6,429 bases of DNA from DAIRFP01 sp036794995 (GTDB taxonomy: Bacteria > Desulfobacterota > Binatia > UBA9968). Both the position numbers and the translations under genes were made by a program. The notes under the pieces are model-generated. The model searched no databases. It worked only from the letters and a program-made list of their open reading frames with translations, and was not told where the DNA came from. Positions 1-4,612 of this stretch are shown here, piece after piece. The stretch's first letter is position 1. Every line of letters starts with the position of its first letter. Where the stretch lies: contig DAIRFP010000270.1 of assembly GCA_036794995.1 (NCBI GenBank), positions 1-6,429 of the forward strand, in the 5' to 3' direction.

Positions 1-60
1 GGGGGATGGACCCCGGTTTTCACCGGGGTGACGATAACGCGGGAATGACGGAGTGGGGAT
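1..60. repeat. Possible dispersed short palindromic repeat
   Basis: The first 60 bases contain an inverted repeat, ACCCCGG (10-16) and CCGGGGT (23-29), around a TTTTCA loop. It is followed by GCGGGAATGACGG. Palindromes ending in a GGAATGACG-like tail are common intergenic dispersed repeats in many bacterial genomes. I see only one copy here, so the repeat nature is inferred from resemblance. No ORF of interest covers it. It could also be part of the 3' end of the regulator transcript on the minus strand. Confidence 0.3.
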
Positions 61-91
61 AAAGGCGACTTCCAGTCGACAAATTCAGAAC

Positions 92-112
92 CCCTCGGCT
101 TGGAGCCGAGGG
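92..112 (-). terminator. Hairpin after the response regulator, possible terminator
   Basis: CCCTCGGCT (92-100) and AGCCGAGGG (104-112) form a perfect 9-bp stem with a 3-nt TGG loop, 19 nt beyond the regulator's stop codon (132-134). Position and stem strength fit a transcription terminator for the minus-strand operon. Downstream on that strand the sequence is GTTCTGAATTTG, which lacks a proper U-run. It is therefore a weak intrinsic terminator at best, and may instead stabilise the mRNA 3' end. Confidence 0.4.
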
Positions 113-131
113 ATAGTTCATTGACGGCTCA

Positions 132-776
132 TCACTTTTTGCTCACTATTCCACTGCCGGCCGGCGCAATGTCCAATGCCTCAGCGAGGCGGACGAGTTC
201 AGCGACTGACTGCAATCCGAGTTTGGCCATGATGTTGCCTCGGTGAGCCTTGATGGTGCGCTCGGTGGTTCCCAGGTCGTAGGCGATTTGTTTGCTTAGC
301 TGGCCGCTGATCACGTGCGCCAGCACCTCACGCTCGCGGGGCGTCAGTAGGTCGAAGCGAGCGCGCAAATCGCGCAGCCGCGCGCGTTGTTCGCGCGCCT
401 GGGCATCGCGGGCTAGCGCGCGCTTCACCGCGTCGAGCAGTTCTTCCTTTGGCGCGCGCTTGGTCAGAAAATCCTCCGCGCCCTGCCGCATCGCACGCAC
501 CGAGGTAGGGATGTCGCCGTGGCCGGTAAGAAAAATCACCGGCATCGGACTGTCCGCTTTGATCAAAGCATCCTGCAAATCCAGCCCGCTCAGGCCCGGC
601 ATTTTCAAGTCCGCGACCACGCAGCCGTGCGCGTCAGGCGTGAGATGTTCGAGAAATTCCGCGGCGGAAGGAAACGTCTTCACATCGAAGCGCGCCGCGC
701 GCAGGAAACGGGACGTGGCGGTCAAAAAGGACTCATCGTCATCGACGACGAAGATGGTGGGGAGGGGCGGGGGCAT
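132..776 (-). CDS. FixJ/NarL-type response regulator (REC + LuxR HTH)
   Basis: A 214-residue two-domain cytoplasmic transcription regulator. The N-terminal receiver domain (about residues 6-120) shows the acidic triad DDD at 12-14, phosphoacceptor Asp56 in VVADLKMPG, Thr84 in FLTGHGD and Lys106. The C-terminal LuxR-type helix-turn-helix (about 142-202) starts with LTPREREVL and contains QIAYDLGTTERTIKAHRGNI, typical of FixJ/NodW-like proteins. Length matches the family (about 200-215). The partner is very probably the histidine kinase ending at 1507, which would phosphorylate Asp56; target genes are unknown. Two oddities stand out. Lys106 is followed by Arg-Ala (TKRAPKEE) instead of the usual Pro. 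The ATG at 774-776 lies only 3 nt from a repeat array and has no Shine-Dalgarno (upstream CTGAAACCCC on the minus strand). No better in-frame start is visible, since the REC strand beta1 begins at residue 7. Family assignment is firm; partner and regulon are inferred. Confidence 0.95.
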   Translation of the reverse strand: MPPPLPTIFVVDDDESFLTATSRFLRAARFDVKTFPSAAEFLEHLTPDAHGCVVADLKMPGLSGLDLQDALIKADSPMPVIFLTGHGDIPTSVRAMRQGAEDFLTKRAPKEELLDAVKRALARDAQAREQRARLRDLRARFDLLTPREREVLAHVISGQLSKQIAYDLGTTERTIKAHRGNIMAKLGLQSVAELVRLAEALDIAPAGSGIVSKK

Positions 777-779
777 GGG

Positions 780-885
780 GTTTCAGGTGTCGGGTTTCAG
801 TGTTCAGGTTTCAGTCAAGTCCAGGTTTCAGGTTCAGAAGTTTTTCCGACGCCTGAAACCTGACACCGAAACCTGAAACCTGATC
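780..885. repeat. Left heptad repeat block of the cassette
   Basis: A run of 7-nt units of consensus GTKTCRG. On the plus strand: GTTTCAG (780-786), GTGTCGG (787-793), GTTTCAG (794-800), TGTTCAG (801-807), GTTTCAG (808-814), GTTTCAG (825-831), and a 6-nt GTTCAG (832-837). After a T-rich turn the same units return in inverse orientation: CTGAAAC (853-859), CTGACAC (860-866), CGAAAC (867-872), CTGAAAC (873-879). Bases 823-833 and 852-862 are perfect 11-nt complements, so single-stranded DNA or RNA could form a hairpin with an 18-nt loop. The block overlaps the 3' end of the broken four-helix-bundle gene and stops 3 nt from the regulator's ATG. Confidence 0.9.
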
Positions 886-1333
886 TGTGGGAATAGGCCA
901 GCCAGCATCAACGAGTTCGTTGTTTTCGCTGTAGGTTTCCGGGTGTTCTTCCACAGCCCATCGCCGCTCTCCTTGCGGAAGCTTCCGCTCCAGTGTTTTC
1001 TCCAACCCGTTTAGCATCCGGATGCATTCTTTGTACTTCGCGCGAAAGGACTCGTAGACTTCTGGTGTGATGTATCCCTTTTTCTTCGCCATGAACAGAT
1101 GATGTATCGTCTCCGCGGCCTCGCCCCCGACTCCGATTCACTCCCTCAATCTTGTTACGGACATGACGGTCGTCGTTTTTCTCAGCGAGTTGTGCAGGGG
1201 AACTGTTGAAAGAGCGGCGGATTTGCGACCCGATCTCATACTTCTCTTCGGACGGCCAAGTGTGGCTCAGATCACAAATCTCAATGTGAAGACGGCAAAG
1301 CTTCTGATAGACTTCCAAATCCTCAACGTCCAT
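811..1333 (-). pseudogene. Four-helix-bundle protein (23S rRNA IVS / S23 family), frameshifted
   Basis: The first 70 codons (1333 down to 1124) read MDVEDLEVYQKL through IGSQIRRSFNSSPAQLAEK to EGVNRSRG, the typical start of the four-helix-bundle family found in 23S rRNA intervening sequences and related to Avd of diversity-generating retroelements. One extra base, best placed at 1123, then shifts the frame. The family sequence resumes at 1122 as EAAETIHHLF, followed by MAKKKGYITPEVYESF and ECIRMLNGLEKTLERKL. Joined, the family-like part is about 126 residues, close to the usual length. The frame then runs about 47 more residues into the left repeat block and stops at 811-813, so the tail is not family sequence. 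The ATG at 1331-1333 is chosen because upstream in-frame codons are repeat-derived; its spacing to GGGAGG (1350-1355) is a poor 16 nt. The protein is a small helical, oligomeric RNA/DNA-associated type without a known enzymatic role. The frameshift may be real decay or a sequencing/assembly error. Confidence 0.85.
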
Positions 1334-1368
1334 ATAACTTTCATCTTCGCCTCCCGAAACTCTCTTTC

Positions 1369-1524
1369 CTGAAACCCGAAACCGGACACTACCGAGTGGC
1401 AGATGGTTTCGGGGTTCAGGTGTCAGTATCGGATGTACGGGTTCTCTTCGCTGAAACCTGACACCCGACACCTATCTAAAACCCGACATCAAGCGGCACG
1501 TGCTAATCAGGTTTCAGGTGTCAC
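1369..1524. repeat. Right heptad repeat block of the cassette
   Basis: Four clusters of the same 7-nt unit alternate in orientation. The first is CTGAAAC, CCGAAAC, CGGACAC (1369-1389). The second is GTTTCGG, GGTTCAG, GTGTCAG (1406-1426). The third is CTGAAAC, CTGACAC, CCGACAC (1451-1471), with a degenerate CCGACAT at 1483-1489. The last is GTTTCAG, GTGTCAC (1511-1524). Neighbouring clusters can pair, for example CTGACAC at 1458-1464 with GTGTCAG at 1420-1426. The last cluster lies inside the kinase reading frame and encodes its final residues TPET and the stop codon. Confidence 0.88.
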
Positions 1525-3636
1525 GTACATTCGTCCCTCCCCACTTATGGGTAACGTAAACCTAAACGTGGCCCCGCAGTCGGGATTATTTTCCGCCCAC
1601 AGACGCCCGCCATGCGCTTGGATAATGGTGTGCGAAATCGCCAGGCCCAGGCCCATGCCGCTTGGCTTGGTGGTAAAAAATGGCTCAAACAGACGCTTGA
1701 GGTTCTCCGCGGGAATACCATGGCCCGCATCGCTCACTGCTACTTCGACCTCCGCGTTCCGGGGACGGACGCGCACAGCCACGCAACGTTTTCCGGCCTC
1801 GCATCCGTTCACCGCGTCCATCGCGTTGATGATGAGATTGAGCAATACCTGCTGCACCTGCACGCGGTCGCCGCGTATGGGTGGCGCGGACAGAGCCAAT
1901 TCCAAGGTCAGCTTCACGCGGCGCGCCTCGCCGTCGAATCTCAACAGACCGGCAACCTCCTCCACTATCGAGTTCAGATCCAGCGCGCTCCACTGGGACT
2001 CCCGCCGCTTGAGCAGCGCGCGCATCCGGTCAATCACTTCACCCGCGCGCCGGTCGTCCTTACGGATGTCCGCGAGGATGGCGCGCACCTCGTGAAGGTC
2101 GGGCGGACTGGCTTGCAGGAAAAGTTCCGCGGCTTCGGCGTTGCGGAGGATTGCGCCAAGGGGCTGATTCAACTCGTGCGCCAGCGCCGATGCCAGTTGT
2201 CCCATCATCGAAACGCGGCTGACATGGGCCAGTTCGTCGCGATGCCGCTGCGCCTCCAACTCGGCCTTTTTTCGAGCGGTGATGTCGGTCAGGGCGCCCA
2301 TCCTGCGAATGGCGCCGCCTGGAGCGTTGCCCACTGATTGGCCTTTCGCCGCGATCCAACGCTCTGTACCGTTGCTCAGAACGCGAAAATCCGCTTCAAA
2401 GGGTATCCCATCTTCCTGCGCGTGCTGCACCAGAGAAACCACTTGGCTTCGGTCGTCGGGATGAATGCGGGCAACGACATCATCGAATCGGAGCACGTCG
2501 TTTTGGCCGAAGCCGAAGAGTGTACGCAAACGTTGGTTGGCCCACAGGTCACCTCGTTCTAAGTCGCGCACCCACAGGCCCAACTCGCCGGCACTAGTGG
2601 AGAGATCCATGAACTCCTGGCTCTCCCGCAGCTCGGCCTCGGCACGGCGACGGCGTGACCGCTGCAAGAGCAAGTCACCGATTATCACTGCCTGGACGGC
2701 AATCGTGGCCAGCGCAACTACTATGCTCCAACGGTATTGCTCCCAAAGCGTCGGCTGCCGGAATTGAACGCTGCTGCCGGGTGGAAGACGTGCTTCGCTG
2801 ATACCCCAGCGCCGCAGTTCGCGCCAGTCGTAGACCGGCGCCGAGGCTTCAATAGATTTTGTTGGGATGCGCGACGGGACTTCGCCGCGCAGGATGCGCA
2901 ATGCGACACGAGCCGCCTCAACACCGACGTCCTGGTTCGCCAGGAGCCTACCGCCGACAACGCCCAACCCTAACTGATTCTCATAAACACCGAAGATCGG
3001 CGCATTGGCAACGGCGTGGAGACTCTTCAACGCTCCGTCGTTCTCATAAGGGACGCCAGCGGCGTCCACTACAAGAAGGCCATAAAAGATGACGGAATGG
3101 GGCGAGAGGGCGGCCGCTCGTTTCTTGATCTCCTCGAATGACAGTTCGTTGAACCAGGTGAAGGTAACGCGGTCGGCAAACTTCTGTAGTTCCCGGCGAA
3201 ATTCGCCCAGCCAGAATTTCTCCAGCGGCGAAGCGCCGAAAATAACCACGATGTTCTTGGTCTTGGGCAAAACCTCCAGGATATCCTCGATCAACCTCGG
3301 CGCGTTGACCTGGGAAGGCACCACGGCAGTCTGACGCGTAAGAAAATTAGGCTGCAGGCGGCGGCGTTCCACCGAGGTGATCAGCATCGGGGTTTCTGGG
3401 AAAAGACGTTTTCGATGCTGCACGGCAAAACTCGCGGCGGGAAAGTTGATGGGCACAACCAAATCCAGCTTGCGCCCAGCGAAGCGGCGTTGGAGAAAGT
3501 CCACGAAGAGGGCTTCCTGTTTTGGTTCGGCGAATCGCGCCGTATCCAAGGGCGCTTCGTCAATATCAAGGGGCTCCGCCAACTCTCGGGCCAGGGTCGT
3601 CCGGAAAGCCGCGGACACAGCATTGAAAGGCGCGAT
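1507..3636 (-). CDS. Hybrid-sensor histidine kinase (SBP-like sensor, PAS, HisKA, HATPase), 5' end in gap
   Basis: A membrane sensor kinase of which 709 residues are visible; the start codon and N-terminus lie in or beyond the N gap. Visible residues 1 to about 285 resemble the ABC substrate-binding-protein-like sensor domain (IAPFNAVSAAF, LDLVVPINFPAASF, PIFGVYENQLGLGVVGG). This domain is presumably outside the membrane and senses a small ligand. One transmembrane helix follows (about 2668-2730, SIVVALATIAVQAVIIGDLLL), then a basic coiled linker and a PAS/PAC domain (about 340-455, IHPDDR, GALTDITARKKAE). HisKA carries the phosphoacceptor His (codon 2176-2178) in ALAHELNQPLGAI. The ATPase domain has the N box (LLNLIINAMDAV), G1 (DAGHGIP), F box (LFEPFFTTK) and G2 (GMGLGLAIS). 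The order is typical of kinases paired with FixJ-type regulators. The PAS shows no clear FixL haem signature. About 35-50 N-terminal residues, including a signal or first membrane helix, are probably missing. The last residues (VTPET) and the stop come from repeat DNA. 'Hybrid' refers only to the SBP-like sensor; no receiver domain is present. Confidence 0.93.
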   Translation of the reverse strand: MAPFNAVSAAFRTTLARELAEPLDIDEAPLDTARFAEPKQEALFVDFLQRRFAGRKLDLVVPINFPAASFAVQHRKRLFPETPMLITSVERRRLQPNFLTRQTAVVPSQVNAPRLIEDILEVLPKTKNIVVIFGASPLEKFWLGEFRRELQKFADRVTFTWFNELSFEEIKKRAAALSPHSVIFYGLLVVDAAGVPYENDGALKSLHAVANAPIFGVYENQLGLGVVGGRLLANQDVGVEAARVALRILRGEVPSRIPTKSIEASAPVYDWRELRRWGISEARLPPGSSVQFRQPTLWEQYRWSIVVALATIAVQAVIIGDLLLQRSRRRRAEAELRESQEFMDLSTSAGELGLWVRDLERGDLWANQRLRTLFGFGQNDVLRFDDVVARIHPDDRSQVVSLVQHAQEDGIPFEADFRVLSNGTERWIAAKGQSVGNAPGGAIRRMGALTDITARKKAELEAQRHRDELAHVSRVSMMGQLASALAHELNQPLGAILRNAEAAELFLQASPPDLHEVRAILADIRKDDRRAGEVIDRMRALLKRRESQWSALDLNSIVEEVAGLLRFDGEARRVKLTLELALSAPPIRGDRVQVQQVLLNLIINAMDAVNGCEAGKRCVAVRVRPRNAEVEVAVSDAGHGIPAENLKRLFEPFFTTKPSGMGLGLAISHTIIQAHGGRLWAENNPDCGATFRFTLPISGEGRMYVTPET
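1528..1542 (-). promoter_or_regulatory. Strong Shine-Dalgarno plus ATG inside the kinase 3' end
   Basis: On the minus strand GGGGAGGG (1542-1535) precedes an ATG (1530-1528), with 5 nt between the GGAGG core and the ATG. It now leads only to MYVTPET and a stop in repeat DNA. The regulator lacks an RBS of its own, so this looks like its former translation start site, cut off by the cassette. The ATG is in the kinase frame (Met of GRMYV), which complicates that reading. The motif itself is plain; the role is inference. Confidence 0.4.
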
Positions 3637-3736
3637 NNNNNNNNNNNNNNNNNNNNNNNNNNNNNNNNNNNNNNNNNNNNNNNNNNNNNNNNNNNNNNNN
3701 NNNNNNNNNNNNNNNNNNNNNNNNNNNNNNNNNNNN
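3637..3736. other. Assembly gap (100 N)
   Basis: Exactly 100 undetermined bases, the conventional length for a scaffold gap of unknown size. It hides the kinase start, any divergent promoter region between the kinase and the toxin-antitoxin genes, and the toxin-antitoxin promoter or operator. Reading frames that run through it are artefacts. The true distance, and even the adjacency of the two sides, depends on paired-read evidence that I cannot see. Confidence 0.99.
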
Positions 3737-3749
3737 TTGGTCATACCCT

Positions 3750-3756
3750 AGGAAGG
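3750..3756 (+). promoter_or_regulatory. RBS of the antitoxin gene
   Basis: AGGAAGG lies 6 nt before the ATG at 3763 and decides that start over frames entering from the gap. Any promoter and autoregulatory operator must lie in the gap or within the 26 bases after it. Confidence 0.75.
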
Positions 3757-3762
3757 CTGCCG

Positions 3763-4038
3763 ATGAAGTATTCGGATCAAATAAAACCCATCAGCTATTT
3801 GAAGGCCAATACCGCCGACATTCTGCGTCGCATAGCCGAACATGGGGAGCCTCTTGTCATTACCCAAAACGGTGTAGCGAAGGCTGTCGTTCAAGATATT
3901 GCCACATACGAGCAAACGCAGGAAACCATGGCGCTCCTAAAGATTCTAGCCTTGGGAAAACGCCAGATTCAGGAGGGCAAGGTCGTACGTGCCAAGGTTG
4001 CAATCAAGCGACTGCGAAAATTTAAGGCGCGCGATTGA
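3763..4038 (+). CDS. Phd/YefM-type antitoxin
   Basis: A 91-residue protein. Residues 1 to about 50 match the Phd/YefM antitoxin fold: PISYLKANTADILRRI, then GEPLVITQNGVAKAVV and DIATYEQ. This is the N-terminal dimerisation and DNA-binding part, which in the family represses its own operon. The C-terminal part (ETMALLKILALGKRQIQEGK onward) is the toxin-neutralising region, ending in a very basic tail (KVAIKRLRKFKARD). Length is within the usual 80-95 range. The ATG at 3763 is supported by AGGAAGG at 6 nt and by the match of residue 1 to the family start. Its TGA overlaps the toxin's ATG by one base (TGATG), indicating translational coupling. Exact toxin target and operator sequence cannot be read here. 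Confidence 0.92.
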   Translation: MKYSDQIKPISYLKANTADILRRIAEHGEPLVITQNGVAKAVVQDIATYEQTQETMALLKILALGKRQIQEGKVVRAKVAIKRLRKFKARD

Positions 4039-4364
4039 TGCGCTTCAAAGTATTGTTGACCGAGGACGGAAACCGCGATCTCGAAGACATTTATGCCTAC
4101 GTCGCCGAGCACGACGCTCCTGGAAAAGCCGAGGCCCTTCTCGGCCGCCTTGAGGAGATGATCGAGAGTTTATCAGCCCATCCAGATCGAGGTTCCTTTC
4201 AAAAAGAACTCTCAGCGCTCGGCATTCGCGAGTACCGGCAGGTATTCTATAAGCCGTATCGGATTATCTATAGTCTTAGCGGAAAGCGCGTCTACATCTA
4301 CCTGATCGCGGACGGCCGCCGCGATTTTCAGACACTATTAGCACGGCGACTGCTCAGCCCGTGA
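4038..4364 (+). CDS. ParE/RelE-superfamily toxin
   Basis: A 108-residue toxin of a type II toxin-antitoxin pair. Recognisable elements are the N-terminal strand and helix (FKVLLTEDGNRDLEDIYAYVAEHD), the helix AEALLGRLEEMIESLSAHPDRG, and the core IREYRQVFYKPYRIIYSLSGKRVYIYLIADGRRDFQTLLARRLL, typical of the ParE branch (plasmid-stabilisation family). ParE toxins act on DNA gyrase while RelE toxins cleave mRNA on the ribosome. The sequence resembles ParE more, but the target is not proven. The gene starts at ATG 4038, inside the antitoxin stop codon; a TTG three bases earlier is possible but less likely. It has no separate RBS, so coupling to the antitoxin is expected. No key region is missing, so it is probably intact. 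A short GCCCG/CGGGC dyad spans the stop codon but has no U-run. Confidence 0.92.
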   Translation: MRFKVLLTEDGNRDLEDIYAYVAEHDAPGKAEALLGRLEEMIESLSAHPDRGSFQKELSALGIREYRQVFYKPYRIIYSLSGKRVYIYLIADGRRDFQTLLARRLLSP

Positions 4365-4476
4365 CGGGCGTGCACGCAAGAGTTGGCTTCGTGAAGAAGT
4401 GTTTACGGTTAGGGATGTGATGAGCGCGAGCGTGCTACACGGAGGGCTGATATCTGAATAACCCGCCGCCGGGGCA

Positions 4477-4505
4477 GCCTTTGTCGGAGAAGAGATTGAC
4501 AAGGC
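4477..4505. promoter_or_regulatory. Imperfect dyad overlapping the -35 element
   Basis: GCCTTTGTC (4477-4485) faces GACAAGGC (4498-4505), complementary except for one bulged base. The right arm includes most of the TTGACA at 4496-4501. Such a placement fits a repressor operator. Alternatively it is a weak 3' hairpin of the toxin transcript, about 110 nt after its stop. There is no evidence beyond the symmetry. Confidence 0.25.
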
Positions 4506-4525
4506 GCCGCTTGTTAACGGATATT
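4496..4525 (+). promoter_or_regulatory. Sigma70-like promoter before the substrate-binding protein gene
   Basis: TTGACA (4496-4501, perfect -35 match), 18 bp spacer, then GATATT (4520-4525, four of six to TATAAT). Transcription would start near 4532 and leave a leader of about 80 nt before the ATG at 4613. The location between the toxin stop and the next gene fits an independent transcription unit. The surrounding 4365-4612 holds no convincing gene. A plus-strand frame from about 4390 is broken by TAA after some 20 codons and matches nothing I know. Confidence 0.45.
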
Positions 4526-4612
4526 GCAGATTATTTTGCTCTTCTTTGATTGCGGGTTCCCGGATACCCCGCCGGAAGAGCCGGCAGTTCACTCAGTAGT
4601 CCGGGGGATGCT

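Larger units (their letters stand above)
780..1524 (-). mobile_element. Putative repeat-bounded four-helix-bundle cassette
   Basis: The unit is made of heptad repeat blocks (780-885 and 1369-1524) on both sides of a four-helix-bundle (S23/Avd-like) pseudogene. It sits precisely between a histidine kinase and its likely response regulator, all on the same strand. The repeats run into the last codons of the kinase and end 3 nt from the regulator's start, as expected if the unit entered a formerly tight gene junction. There is no transposase, integrase or recognisable target-site duplication. Calling it mobile is inference from placement, from the paired repeat blocks and from the known occurrence of this protein family inside 23S rRNA intervening sequences. 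An old intergenic repeat expansion is the main alternative. Confidence 0.45.

Noticed and set aside
908..1471. A single 187-codon minus-strand frame beginning in the right repeat block
   Set aside because: Its first 46 residues are repeat-derived and its end after 1123 is out of the family frame. Only 1333-1124 is genuine gene sequence, so it is described as part of the pseudogene.
780..1524. CRISPR array
   Set aside because: The repeats are only 7 nt, change orientation and have no regular unique spacers or cas genes.
780..1524. Diversity-generating retroelement
   Set aside because: The four-helix-bundle gene is Avd-related, but no reverse transcriptase or template/variable repeat pair is visible.
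1612..2337. 241-codon plus-strand frame antisense to the kinase
   Set aside because: It lies fully within the well-supported HisKA/HATPase region of the kinase and shows no domain of its own.
3637..3744. Kinase start Met-Thr beyond the gap at 3744
   Set aside because: It depends on the gap being a multiple of three bases. The visible kinase sequence begins inside the sensor domain, so the true start is unknown.
3415..3762. Upstream extension of the antitoxin frame through the N gap
   Set aside because: It is antisense to the kinase and crosses undetermined bases. RBS and family start place the antitoxin start at 3763.
4338..4592. 84-codon minus-strand frame between toxin and binding-protein gene
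   Set aside because: It overlaps the toxin end, has no recognisable motif and reads like an antisense shadow.
4550..4612. Earlier TTG start for the binding protein
   Set aside because: The added residues are neither a signal peptide nor family-like; GGGGGA before ATG 4613 fits better.
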